Counted from the stretch's first letter, positions 8,667 to 17,783 are shown. The stretch: DNA of 64,000 nt from Corynebacterium aurimucosum (GCF_030408555.1 NZ_CP047048.1:434001-498000), one strand, 5' to 3'. Numbers and translations are program-made. Notes: generated by a model not told the origin, from the sequence alone.

Positions 8667-9443
8667 CTAGCAGCGTGGATCGTCCGGGAAGCTCGTCTTC
8701 ATCAGCTTCCACTGGCCGTCGACGCGCTCGAAGGTGAGCAACGTGATCGAGCGACGTTCGCTCGCCGGCAGGTTCGGGGTGATATCCGTGCCGTCGGCGT
8801 CGAAGGTACGCACCCCGGAATTGTCCACACAGGCGCGCACCACGCGCGTCGTGCCGTCCGAGGCGCCCTCGTCGGCAGGCGCCAGTGCGACGGCCTCCAC
8901 GACCTCACCGGTGCCTTCTCGGCGCCAGCCATTGGACTCGTATTCGATGCGCTGGTTCTCCGCGTCCTCGAGCGCGTCGGCACCCAGGGCCTCGGAGGCG
9001 CGTGCCGGTAGCGCCTCGCTCGGGTTCGTAAGGGCTTCTTGCCCTGCGGCGAGGGCCGCACCGACGCCCTGCGCATCAAGCCCCGCGGGCATCTCCATCG
9101 TCGCGGTGGGAGAGTGCGGTGCTGCAGCGCGGCCAGCACGCGGCGTGTCCTTCGCGTCCCCGTCGGACGAGCCGCCGCGGCGTCCCGACCCTAGCTCCTT
9201 CGCGGCATCGGTAGTTTCTGCCGCACCAGATGTAGGTGCCTGCGAGGTCGATGACGCGGACGCCGAGCGTGTTTCTTTGGTGCTTTCAGTGGCCAAGGCC
9301 GGCGCATCCGTGGCGGTGTTCTCGTCCGCCTCGTCCTTGCTACAGGCAACGAGGCTAGCGACCAAGGCAATTCCGACGCTTGTCGAGAAACCTTTTCGCA
9401 AAAAACCTTGCCGACCATGAAAAGAGTATTTAAAATCCCGCAT
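8667..9443 (-). CDS. Predicted secreted lipoprotein of unknown function
   Basis: 258 residues with a positively charged start, a hydrophobic stretch and a lipobox LVAC with the cysteine at residue 34, so probably anchored to the outer face of the cytoplasmic membrane. A long Ser/Thr/Ala-rich, low-complexity linker follows to about residue 130. The C-terminal part ends in DGQWKLMKT, as in small NTF2/SnoaL-like folds of other actinobacterial lipoproteins; this is a weak resemblance. It runs against the island genes and probably has its own promoter in 9444-9561. Confidence 0.7.
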   Translation of the reverse strand: MRDFKYSFHGRQGFLRKGFSTSVGIALVASLVACSKDEADENTATDAPALATESTKETRSASASSTSQAPTSGAAETTDAAKELGSGRRGGSSDGDAKDTPRAGRAAAPHSPTATMEMPAGLDAQGVGAALAAGQEALTNPSEALPARASEALGADALEDAENQRIEYESNGWRREGTGEVVEAVALAPADEGASDGTTRVVRACVDNSGVRTFDADGTDITPNLPASERRSITLLTFERVDGQWKLMKTSFPDDPRC

Positions 9444-9561
9444 GATTCTTATTTTATCCAGACATCCTATAGGGTGTTAATGAGATGAATGTACAGGAAT
9501 CTAGAAAGAAATAGAACTGGCTTATTGATAGCTATTAAAAAGCCGTAGAAAGTGAAAGTAT

Positions 9562-11148
9562 ATGAGCGCACCAAGAGCTGGCGCAGAGACCGCGGCTAAC
9601 GACCGTGCGCACGACGCGTCCGCAGCGACGGCGGCGGCAGAGAACTCGGGCTCACAGCAGCGCGAACTCGCCCGCGGCGGAGCCTTAAGCTTTGTCGGAT
9701 CGGCGACCAGCGCAGCCTTGGGTTTTGTCCTCACCATCGTCATTTCGCGACTTTTTGGTGCGGCACACGCGGGAATTATTTTTCAGGCTACTGGTGCGTT
9801 TTCCGTCGTCCTTGCCTTTGCCAAATTCGGGCTGGATTCGACGTCAAATTACCTTCTTCCCCGCGTAAAGATCGACGATGCGCGGCAGGTTCGCCCTGTC
9901 GTCTACGGCTTCCTTATCATTGCGGTGGCCGTGAGTCTGGTGCTCGTTGTTGCACTGGAGATCGCCGCGCCCTTATTGTGGACTGACAACCCCGAGGTCG
10001 CGCGCTCGGTGCGCGTGATTGCGCTCTTTATTCCTTTCGGCTCTGTATTTCTCATCCTTGCTGCCATCCTGCGTGCCCTGGGCTCAGTGCGCGACTACGT
10101 GATGGTGGCAAATATCGGCCTTCCCGTCCTGCGTCCGCCTTTCATCGCCGTCGTGGCGGTAGCGGGTGGCGCGGCGGTGGCGGCATCGGCGGCGTGGGCA
10201 CTGCCCATGGCGCTCATGGCGGTGGCGGCAGCCGTGCTAGTGCTGCGGCGCCTACGCCGTATCGAAGAGGTTCATGGTGCCTCGGAGCGTGCGCTGCCGC
10301 GCGCGAGCCAGGTCCGTGAGGTCTTCGGGTTTGCGGTCCCGCGCACGCTGTCCGCGGGACTGGAACAGGCCATTGTGTGGTTCGACGTGTTGCTTGCCGG
10401 CTGGCTTCTTAGCGACCACGCGGCAGGCATCTACGCCGGCGCCTCCCGCTTCGTTCAAGCCGGCTTGCTTGTCGATGCCGCGCTGCGCGTCGTCGTTTCC
10501 CCGCAACTGTCCGCATTGCTGCACCGCGGCGAGATGTCGCGTACCCGCGAGCTTTACCTCACCGCCACGATGTGGCTCGTGCTCATTGGCACGCCGGCGT
10601 ACGTGTTTTTGGGCTTCTTCGCGCCGATCTTCCTCGGGCTGCTGGGCCCTGAGTTCCGCGAGGGCGGAACGGCGCTGGCGGTTCTTGCGGCAGGCGTGGC
10701 CGTGACGTTCTTGGCGGGCAATATCCACTCGCTGCTCGTTATGAGCGGCCGCAGTGGATGGGCCGCGTTCAACAAGCTCGTCGTCTTGGCCGTCAACGTC
10801 GGCGCGAATTTCGTGCTCATGCCGCGCTACGGGATCATCGGCGCCGCCGTGGCGTGGTCCGCTTCGATGGTGCTTGATGCGCTCATGGCCGCCGTCGAGG
10901 TCAAGGTCTTTCTGGGCATTGCGCTCACGGCGCGGGAGGTTCTTGCCCCCGTCGCCGTGGTGCTCGGCACGCTTGGCCTCGCTTCCGGTGTGGCGGTGTG
11001 GCTGGGTGGCCAGAGCCTGTGGGCGCTCCTCGGGGCGCTTGCGGTCGGCGGTGCTGCGTATATCGCAGTGTGCTGGCGGTGGCGCGCGCTGCTACGCCTT
11101 GGAGCGCTGGGCGAGCTCGTCGCCGCCAAACAAGGAAAGCGCTCGTGA
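9562..11148 (+). CDS. Wzx/MurJ-like polysaccharide flippase
   Basis: 528 residues with about fourteen predicted membrane segments, starting after a 40-residue Ala/Ser-rich cytoplasmic N terminus. The pattern (GALSFVGSATSAALGFVLT near the start, repeated hydrophobic pairs, short loops) matches the polysaccharide-export branch of the MOP superfamily. It would flip lipid-linked repeat units across the membrane for the polymerase encoded upstream. The spacing after the reversed lipoprotein gene suggests a separate promoter. Confidence 0.8.
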   Translation: MSAPRAGAETAANDRAHDASAATAAAENSGSQQRELARGGALSFVGSATSAALGFVLTIVISRLFGAAHAGIIFQATGAFSVVLAFAKFGLDSTSNYLLPRVKIDDARQVRPVVYGFLIIAVAVSLVLVVALEIAAPLLWTDNPEVARSVRVIALFIPFGSVFLILAAILRALGSVRDYVMVANIGLPVLRPPFIAVVAVAGGAAVAASAAWALPMALMAVAAAVLVLRRLRRIEEVHGASERALPRASQVREVFGFAVPRTLSAGLEQAIVWFDVLLAGWLLSDHAAGIYAGASRFVQAGLLVDAALRVVVSPQLSALLHRGEMSRTRELYLTATMWLVLIGTPAYVFLGFFAPIFLGLLGPEFREGGTALAVLAAGVAVTFLAGNIHSLLVMSGRSGWAAFNKLVVLAVNVGANFVLMPRYGIIGAAVAWSASMVLDALMAAVEVKVFLGIALTAREVLAPVAVVLGTLGLASGVAVWLGGQSLWALLGALAVGGAAYIAVCWRWRALLRLGALGELVAAKQGKRS

Positions 11149-11201
11149 CTTGGCGCCTCGGTGCCGCTTTCGCAGCGAAACACAACTTTAGAAAGAACTC
11201 C

Positions 11202-14200
11202 ATGTCTCACTCACGATTTTCGCTTCTCGCCGCAGCGGTTGCGCTGTGCGCCGGTATCCTCGCGCCCGTCGCAGGCGCGCAGGAGCCGGCGCCGAGTCCA
11301 GCGGCACAAGACACCCCGGCCGTCGTCACGCGGGACGGGTCCAGCCCGGACCGAGCTGCCGCGTCCTGTTGGGCTATTAAACAAGACAACCCTGATGCCA
11401 AGAACGGCTCCTACTGGCTGCTCACCCCGCAGATGGAGGCGCCGCAGGAATTCTTCTGCGATCAGGAAATGGACGGTGGCGGCTGGGTCATGATTGGTCG
11501 CGGCCGCGAAGGTTGGGACCGTTACCCCGCAGGCCAAGGCGATATTTCCGCGCTCACTAGCCGTGATCGCACCCCGGCGGACTTCGCTCCGGCGCAGCTG
11601 CCCACCAAGACCATCGATGGTCTGCTGAGCGGCCAGCACATCAACGAGTTGGACGAGGGTATGCGCGTCGTGCGTGCCACCAATAACTCCGGTACGCGCT
11701 GGCAGACCGCGGATATCAAACCGCAGCGCATGGAGAACTGGTCGTGGGCGCTTTCCGCCGAGGACCCGGCGCTCTTCCGTTTCGATAATGGGCCCTTGTG
11801 GTACCGCGCAGACCGTACGGACAGGTTCATGGGCAACGCCATCGGCCTGCGCGGCATAGATATTTCCACCACGCGGGCCCGGCAATACAAGATCGGCTTC
11901 GGCTATGGCCCGTGGAAAAGGGTCGGCCGTACGGGGGCTGACTCATTTATTTGGAGCACGAATGGATATGCCGCGCTGCCGTACGCGGAGCTGTATCTGC
12001 GCCCGCAGCTGAGCAACGCCGATGCCGGATTTGAGCCCATCCCGGATGCCGGCCTCGACGAGGTAACGAATTCCGCAGTCGTCTCGAGCTTCTCGTCGCC
12101 CACGCAGTGGGGCGTGACAGGTAACCTGACCGGCCGTAGCACCGAGGGTAACGCCCCCGTGCAGGCCTTTGCGCAAAAAGACGACACCGTCTTCGTGGGC
12201 GGCAATTTCACGGCGGCAGAAAACCACGCGACGGGCGAGTCCCTCCCGCGCACCGCGGTCGCCGCGTTCGACGCCACCACGGGTGAGGTCCGCCGCGACT
12301 TTGCCGTGGATCTCGACGGTCAGGTCAAGGCTCTCCTCGTTCTGCCCAACGGCAAGCTGCTTATCGGCGGTGATTTCCTGCGCGCCGGCGGCGAAGAGCA
12401 CCGCGGCACCGTCCTCGTGGATCCGAAGACGGGCGCTATCGATGCATCGTGGACGCTCAACGTCGTCTCGCGTCTGCGCGACGGCATTATCAGCGTCAAG
12501 GCGCTGTCTCTCTCCGGGGACCATGTTTACCTCGGCGGTAAGTTCACCCACCTCACCAGCGGCGGCGACAATTACATCTACGCGCGTTCCGCAGGCCGCG
12601 TGAGCCTGGACGGCGTGCCGGACCGCTCGTGGAATCCCGAATTCAACGGCACCGTGGTGGACACGGACGTCTCGGCTGACGGCGGGCGTTTCTACGCGGC
12701 GGGCTACTTCACGAAGTCCGTGGACAACCCGGTGAACAAAGCAGCGGTCCTCACCACGGCCGCAGGTGCCGCTCCGGCCGTGGACTTCCAGTTCCAGGCC
12801 AGCGACACCAGCGCCACCTACCAGCAAGCCATCGAGGATTCTGGCGAGCTCGTCTTCATTGGCGGCGCCCAGCACTCCCTCTTCGGTTACGAGCCGCAGA
12901 GCATGAACCGCGTCTCTGGCTCCATCATGAGCTCCAACGGCGGCGACGTGCAGACTATCGCTTCCAACGGCGAGGTCACCTACGCCAGCTGCCACTGCAA
13001 TGAGAACGCCTACCAGGATTCCTACTCGTGGCCGACGCTGAGCGAGTCCCGCACCCGCATCGACAACATCCAGTGGGTCGGTGCCTGGGACGCCAAGACC
13101 GGCAAGCAGCTGGGCGAGTTCTCACCGTACATGCTGGGGTCGAACAACGGCGGCGGCTGGTCGCTGTTCATCGCGGAGGACGGCGCGCTGTGGGCTGGCG
13201 GCGACTTCACCGGTTCCCGCACGAATCTCACCACAGCACAGTGGAACGGCGGCTTCGTCCGCTACCCGGCCCAGGACCGCGAGGCTCCCCGCGTGCCGGA
13301 TAAGGTCACCTTCAACCAATCTACTGCGAAGACCGTCGGCCTGACCTGGGCTGAGGCTTCCGATGCCGCCAGCTACGAGGTCTTGCGTGACGACCGCGTC
13401 GTCGCGACGTCGATCAGCCCGCGCGCCACCGTGCCGCGCGGTGGCGATGACCGCTACTTCGTCCGAGCAGTGGACGAGGCGGGCAACCGTTCCGCGACGA
13501 CCCACGTGGCCGTCGCGCCGGAGGCAGGTTCGCTCGGCTACGACGACCCTCAGCTCATCGCCGCGGGCGCGGACTGGCAGTACTCCTATAACCAGGGCGC
13601 GCCGGACGCTGCGTGGAATACCACCGAGGGCACGCGCGACGGATGGCAGGCGGGTGCTGCGCCGCTGGGTTACGGCGGCGCGGATCTCGGCACCGAATTC
13701 CAGACGCCGGCCGCGGCACAGCGCCCCGTCACCGCGTGGTTTGCGCATCTCTTCGACGTCGCGGACCCGACAGCGTTTACGACGGCGACGCTTAAGGTCA
13801 TTGCCGATGATGGCGCTGTGGTCTACGTCAATGGCCACGAGGTCGGACGCGTCCGCATGGACGAGGGCGACGTGAAGGACACCACCCGCGCGAATGCCGT
13901 GGTCTCCGCCGCGCGCGCCGCAGAGGAGCGCACGACGATCGACATCCCGTCCTATTACTTGAAGCCCGGCGAAAATATCGTCGCTGTGGAAACCCACCTC
14001 AATTACAAGTCCAGCCCGTCCCTGACTTTCGACGCGTCGTTGCTCGTCACGGATTCGGCACCGGCCACCATCACGGAGATTCCGGTGGACCGCAGCGAGC
14101 TCATCGCCGCGGGCGCGGACTGGCGCTACTCCTACGCTGCCGATGCCCCCGCCGAGGATTGGGCCACCACCCTCGACGTCGCAGACTGGAACGAGGACGC

Positions 14201-14783
14201 CGCTCCCATCGGCTGGGGTGCTGGTGACGTTGCCACGCCGTTGACCTACGCCGCGAACACCGCGTACTTCGTTAACGACATTGAGCTCTCTGAGGACGAC
14301 CTCGCCGCCTTGCGTGAACAACACGGCGACGACGCGGTGGTGCGTCTCGAGGTCCGGGCCGACGATGCCGCGCTTGTGCGACTCAACGGCGAGGAAGTCG
14401 GCCGCGTCCGCTTGGGCGAGCCTCGGTCTGAGGTCGCCCACACCGCGTATGCGGATAGCTCCGTGAGCGCGTCGGTTGCCGCGCGCGACCGCTATGTCGT
14501 CGAGGTTCCGCTGTCGCGCTTCCATGCGGGCAGCAACCGCCTGGCCGTCGAAACCCACCTCAATTATAAGTCGGCTCCGTCCTTCGTCTTCGACCTCAGC
14601 GCCACGGTCACCGAGCCCTCGGGCGATCCCGCCCTCGCCGCGCTGGCCGAAGCCGCCGCGGACCTCGCCGAGGATTCCGTCGCAGAAGCCGATGACGATG
14701 CCGCAGAAGCCGAGCTCACTGACGATGCCGCTGCCGACGACGTTGACGCTGCAGCTTCTGCAGACGCAGACGCGGAACAATAA
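11202..14783 (+). CDS. Large secreted fibrinogen-like / beta-propeller / FN3 protein
   Basis: 1193 residues, start at the ATG at 11202, followed by a Sec signal peptide (cleavage likely after APVAGA, about residue 26). Residues 50-270 form a fibrinogen-like domain with FFCDQEMDGGGW, the bacterial YCDxxxxGGGW signature. Residues 290-690 contain at least six repeats built around VFVGGNFT, LLIGGDF, VYLGGKFT and LWAGGDFT, read as a beta-propeller. Residues 690-775 resemble a fibronectin type III domain. Two homologous domains follow (about 780-960 and 960-1150); both begin LIAAGADW and end near VETHLNYKS. The tail of about 40 residues is Asp/Glu/Ala-rich. There is no LPxTG motif or C-terminal anchor. 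It lies between the flippase and a glycosyltransferase, so it may bind or process the island's polymer. Confidence 0.82.
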   Translation: MSHSRFSLLAAAVALCAGILAPVAGAQEPAPSPAAQDTPAVVTRDGSSPDRAAASCWAIKQDNPDAKNGSYWLLTPQMEAPQEFFCDQEMDGGGWVMIGRGREGWDRYPAGQGDISALTSRDRTPADFAPAQLPTKTIDGLLSGQHINELDEGMRVVRATNNSGTRWQTADIKPQRMENWSWALSAEDPALFRFDNGPLWYRADRTDRFMGNAIGLRGIDISTTRARQYKIGFGYGPWKRVGRTGADSFIWSTNGYAALPYAELYLRPQLSNADAGFEPIPDAGLDEVTNSAVVSSFSSPTQWGVTGNLTGRSTEGNAPVQAFAQKDDTVFVGGNFTAAENHATGESLPRTAVAAFDATTGEVRRDFAVDLDGQVKALLVLPNGKLLIGGDFLRAGGEEHRGTVLVDPKTGAIDASWTLNVVSRLRDGIISVKALSLSGDHVYLGGKFTHLTSGGDNYIYARSAGRVSLDGVPDRSWNPEFNGTVVDTDVSADGGRFYAAGYFTKSVDNPVNKAAVLTTAAGAAPAVDFQFQASDTSATYQQAIEDSGELVFIGGAQHSLFGYEPQSMNRVSGSIMSSNGGDVQTIASNGEVTYASCHCNENAYQDSYSWPTLSESRTRIDNIQWVGAWDAKTGKQLGEFSPYMLGSNNGGGWSLFIAEDGALWAGGDFTGSRTNLTTAQWNGGFVRYPAQDREAPRVPDKVTFNQSTAKTVGLTWAEASDAASYEVLRDDRVVATSISPRATVPRGGDDRYFVRAVDEAGNRSATTHVAVAPEAGSLGYDDPQLIAAGADWQYSYNQGAPDAAWNTTEGTRDGWQAGAAPLGYGGADLGTEFQTPAAAQRPVTAWFAHLFDVADPTAFTTATLKVIADDGAVVYVNGHEVGRVRMDEGDVKDTTRANAVVSAARAAEERTTIDIPSYYLKPGENIVAVETHLNYKSSPSLTFDASLLVTDSAPATITEIPVDRSELIAAGADWRYSYAADAPAEDWATTLDVADWNEDAAPIGWGAGDVATPLTYAANTAYFVNDIELSEDDLAALREQHGDDAVVRLEVRADDAALVRLNGEEVGRVRLGEPRSEVAHTAYADSSVSASVAARDRYVVEVPLSRFHAGSNRLAVETHLNYKSAPSFVFDLSATVTEPSGDPALAALAEAAADLAEDSVAEADDDAAEAELTDDAAADDVDAAASADADAEQ

Positions 14784-14795
14784 GGAGAATCCCGC

Positions 14796-15551
14796 ATGAC
14801 GTATAACAGCACCACCGACCGCGTCCCGTCCAGCGCGGGCGCATCACCTGCACCGGATCCGGCCGTGGCGGAGTTCGCTCGGCGCATCGCACGACCCGGC
14901 GCCGTGGTCACATGGCTTAACCACTGGTCGGTGCAGCAGGCGCAGTGGTCTGCGCTCGAAACCATGACGGACATCGGCATCGACGGCACGCTGCTTCAGC
15001 TCATGCTGGCGCGTTGCGGCATGGACATGGGCCGCACCTCGGCCGACCTCGTCCTTCCGGTCCTGTTTCGTGACGTCCTCGAGCCGGACCAGCGCATTGC
15101 GTTCATCGGCTCCGCGCCGGGCGTGGCGACGCGGGCGGCGGAGCGCATCGGCGGGCACCAGACCTGCGCCTTCGACGGCTACGGCGAGCTCAAGGAGCTG
15201 CGCCGCGATCCGTCGCAGCTGCGCGCCTGGCGTCCCGACGTCGTCGTGCTGGGCCTAGGCGCACCGCTGCAAGAGGAAGTCGCTGCCGAGCTGCACGTTG
15301 CGCTGCCCGAAGCCATCGTGTGTACCGCCGGTGGCTGGATCGATCAGCTGGCCGCCAATGAGCAGTACTTCCCGGTGTGGGTCCACAAGTACCGCCTAGG
15401 CTGGGCGTGGCGCATAGCGCACGAGCCGCGCCGACTCATCGGCCGCTACACCGTCGATGCAGTCGGCTTCCTGCGCCGCCTGCCGCGCATCGTGTCTGAC
15501 CTTCGGGTGCTGCCCCACAAGGCCGACGCCACGGGCTTCCACCGCGGCTAA
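14796..15551 (+). CDS. WecG/TagA/CpsF-family glycosyltransferase
   Basis: 251 residues. The family pattern is visible: IAFIGSAPG, then VVVLGLGAPLQEE (the usual G-x-P-x-QE region), then AGGWIDQLA and the C-terminal EPRRLIGRY. These GT26 enzymes add the second sugar (often ManNAc) to an undecaprenyl-linked first sugar. The start is 12 bases after the fibrinogen-like gene, with AAGGAG before the ATG. It closes the plus-strand island and is followed by a strong terminator. Confidence 0.87.
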   Translation: MTYNSTTDRVPSSAGASPAPDPAVAEFARRIARPGAVVTWLNHWSVQQAQWSALETMTDIGIDGTLLQLMLARCGMDMGRTSADLVLPVLFRDVLEPDQRIAFIGSAPGVATRAAERIGGHQTCAFDGYGELKELRRDPSQLRAWRPDVVVLGLGAPLQEEVAAELHVALPEAIVCTAGGWIDQLAANEQYFPVWVHKYRLGWAWRIAHEPRRLIGRYTVDAVGFLRRLPRIVSDLRVLPHKADATGFHRG

Positions 15552-15567
15552 ATCCCTCACGCACAAG

Positions 15568-15604
15568 AGCCTGGCTCCAGCAAATGCTGGAGCCAGGCTT
15601 TTTC
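15568..15604 (+). terminator. Rho-independent terminator of the polymer island
   Basis: A 14-base perfect stem (AGCCTGGCTCCAGC and its complement) closes on an AAAT loop and is followed directly by TTTTT, 16 bases after the last island stop codon. Confidence 0.93.
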
Positions 15605-15724
15605 TCTGCCGTCAGTTTTCTGTCGCCAGCAGCCTTGCTGCGTTGGCGAGCGCGCCGGCCCGCCGCGGCTCCTCGGGCCTGCGCGCCGTGACTGCCGTGG
15701 CGCATATGGCATGAGCGACGAAAG

Positions 15725-15771
15725 AGCTCCCTCTGCGGCCGTCAGGGAGTGAGAACACCGCAGGGGGAGCT
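15725..15771 (-). terminator. Probable terminator of the minus-strand sugar transferase
   Basis: Arms AGCTCCCTCTGCGG (15725-15738) and CCGCAGGGGGAGCT (15758-15771) pair with one G-T wobble. Read on the minus strand, the hairpin lies just after the transferase stop at 15791 and is followed by CTTTCG. The T-tract is short. Confidence 0.6.
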
Positions 15772-16225
15772 AAGTGGCGAAGAAGGCGGTTTAGTACGCG
15801 CCTTCTTGCGTGGCAAGCACCTTGAAGGTGCGGAAGAAGATCATGATGTCCATGCCGAACGAACGCTCAGCACAGTAGCGCAGGTCCAGGTTGATGGAGT
15901 CTTCCCACGACAAGGTGGAACGCCCCATAACCTGCCACAGGCCCGTGATTCCCGGCTTGGCGTTGAACTTGCCCAGCTCACGCGGGGTGAACTTGGCGAC
16001 CTCGCGCGGCAGCGGCGGGCGCGGTCCGATAAGCGACATGCGGCCGGTGAGCACGTTGAAGAGCTGTGGCAGTTCGTCGAGGCTTGTGCGGCGCAAGAAG
16101 CGGCCCACGCGCGTGATGCGCGGGTCGTCCTGCAGCTTGAAGAGCACCTCGTTGCCAGCGTTGCCTGCGGAGGCTTGGGCGGCGAGGGGGCCTGACCCCC
16201 GGAAAGTAGACACGTCGGGGGTTAG

Positions 16226-17068
16226 CTATGCTGCTTGGGTCAGTGTAGCTGATGTGAGTGCTTCGAAGTCATCGGGGGCTAGAAGGTTGCACCAGGAGTG
16301 CCGTCTGCGCGTGTTGTAGCGCATGCACCATCGGAAGACTTCTTGGCGGCAGATGATGGGATTGTCAAAAACTTTCCTATCTCGCAGAACTTCACGCTTT
16401 AAAGTGGCGTTAAACGATTCTGCCAGGGCATTATCGGCACTCGTTCCCACTGCTCCCATGGATTGGCGAACACCAAGTTGGGTGCAGTGGTCTTGAAAAG
16501 CCTGTGAGGTGTACACACTGCCATGATCAGAATGGAAAATTACCCCTTTAAGGCTTCCGCGAACCTTGCTGGCATGGGACAAAGCTTCGATAACCAGCGA
16601 TACCCGCATGTGATCGGCGAGCGCATGACCGACAAGTTTGCGCGAGTAGACGTCGATGACTGTGGCAAGGTACATGTTCTTGCCTCCCTTACACGGCAGG
16701 TAGGTGATATCGCCTACATACACCTGGTTCGGCTTATCAGCGGTGAATTTGCGGCCTACTAAATCTGGCATGACTCGATGACCAGGCTTGCGCCTGGTAG
16801 TGACACATCGACGTTGTTTGGTAAAGCCTTTTAGCCCCATGGATTTCATAATGCGTGCGACCTTCTTGTGATTGATCGGAGGAAAGTCCGTATCGGCTTT
16901 AAGGCTTGCAGCGATGCGTTTAGCACCATAAAGCCCGTGCTCATCATCGAAGATGCTCTTGATTCGTGCACCAATAAGAGCATCCGAACACATCTTTAAC
17001 CTGCGTTTTTCGCGGGTGTTGACCCATTTGTAGAACGAGGAGCGATTGAGCTTTAACACGTGGCACAT
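16226..17068 (-). CDS. IS3-family transposase OrfB (DDE integrase domain)
   Basis: 280 residues from the first ATG. The reading frame stays open upstream to about 17140, in the -1 frame relative to orfA, as expected for production by programmed frameshifting. HTH_21-like start (RSSFYKWV), then an rve catalytic core with Asp in YVGDITYL, Asp in FHSDHGSVY and Glu in NALAESFNA. No stop or missing catalytic residue is visible, so this copy may be active. Confidence 0.9.
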   Translation of the reverse strand: MCHVLKLNRSSFYKWVNTREKRRLKMCSDALIGARIKSIFDDEHGLYGAKRIAASLKADTDFPPINHKKVARIMKSMGLKGFTKQRRCVTTRRKPGHRVMPDLVGRKFTADKPNQVYVGDITYLPCKGGKNMYLATVIDVYSRKLVGHALADHMRVSLVIEALSHASKVRGSLKGVIFHSDHGSVYTSQAFQDHCTQLGVRQSMGAVGTSADNALAESFNATLKREVLRDRKVFDNPIICRQEVFRWCMRYNTRRRHSWCNLLAPDDFEALTSATLTQAA

Positions 17069-17118
17069 CCGCTTGACCGAGTACTCGGTTCGATGGTCAT
17101 AGACAAACTGGAAGCGGA

Positions 17119-17418
17119 TTACCAGCGTGTCTCTTCGGCAAAATATTTCGCGGCCTTACGCAGGATATCGCGTTCTTCACGAAGCTTAGAGACTTCTTTT
17201 TCTAGCTGACGGATTCGTTCAGAATCAGTCGTCGCCTGTGCCTTGTCGCGCATGCTTTTTGTGCGGACACGCTTGCCGGTGCCGTACTGCTTAAGCCAGG
17301 AATAAAGTGAGGAACGATTGATTCCTAGCTCTGCTGAAGCCGCGTGAAGTGAGAGGTCCTCATTGTTTTCGTAGAGGGCCACAGCATCACGTTTGAACTG
17401 TTCGGAGTACCTAGGCAT
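17119..17418 (-). CDS. IS3-family transposase OrfA (helix-turn-helix, leucine zipper)
   Basis: 99 residues. The N-terminal helix-turn-helix (FKRDAVALYENN to SSLYSWLKQYG) is followed by a heptad-rich segment (RIRQLEKEVSKLREERDIL) for dimerisation. The stop lies about 50 bases upstream of the first orfB ATG. The probable -1 slip site is the A/T-rich run near 17137-17148, where orfA reads AKYFAEE. Confidence 0.88.
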   Translation of the reverse strand: MPRYSEQFKRDAVALYENNEDLSLHAASAELGINRSSLYSWLKQYGTGKRVRTKSMRDKAQATTDSERIRQLEKEVSKLREERDILRKAAKYFAEETRW

Positions 17419-17783
17419 GGTGGTAGATTACCTTTCTTCCCAACCCAACAGGGCTGGATATCAGGTGTCTACCTAACAGGGGTCAGGTCCAGGAGCTGGT
17501 CCACGAGCTGCTCGGCGTTCGTGCGCATGGTGCGGAATTTGAGCATGGTGAAGTGTCCCTGGCGGTAGCCGACGCGGGTCTGCGCGAAGAAGACCGGGCC
17601 GCCATCGTCAAGCTTGATGAGGAGCGCAACGATGAGCAGGACAGGAGAGAGAAGAATGAGCGCCGTTGCGGAGAGTAGAATGTCGCTGATGCGCTTGGCC
17701 CCCGTGTACAGCGCCGGGGCGTCGGACGAACGATCCGGGATGACAGCGAGGGTACTCGCGGGACGGAGATTGGGAGTCGTCAT

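Larger units (their letters stand above)
16193..17485 (-). mobile_element. IS3-family insertion sequence inside the sugar transferase gene
   Basis: About 1.29 kb. The ends are imperfect inverted repeats: TGACCCCCGGAAAGTAGACA at 16193 and, on the other strand from 17485, TGACCCCTGTTAGGTAGACA. The element encodes overlapping-frame orfA and orfB in the usual IS3 arrangement. I could not find a matching 3- or 4-base target duplication at the junctions, so insertion may have been followed by deletion or recombination. Both ORFs look complete. Confidence 0.88.
15791..17783 (-). pseudogene. Initiating sugar-1-phosphate transferase (Bac_transf/PglC type), interrupted by an IS
   Basis: The N-terminal half (17783 to about 17486) has a membrane segment SDILLSATALILLSPVLL, then GPVFFAQTRVGYRQG and LKFRTM, typical of polyprenyl-phosphate sugar-1-phosphate transferases. 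The C-terminal half (about 16192 to 15791) has DDPRITRVGRFLRRTSLDELPQ, with the catalytic Asp-Glu pair (LDELP), and IGPRPPLP. Joined, the pieces would give about 230 residues, a full small enzyme. The 1.3-kb IS3 element separates the membrane half from the catalytic pair, so neither fragment should be active. This enzyme would attach the first sugar phosphate to undecaprenyl phosphate for the neighbouring island. Confidence 0.88.

Noticed and set aside
13122..14780. 552-codon minus-strand open frame opposite the fibrinogen-like gene
   Set aside because: Antisense to the repeated C-terminal domains, no ribosome-binding site, no recognisable motif.
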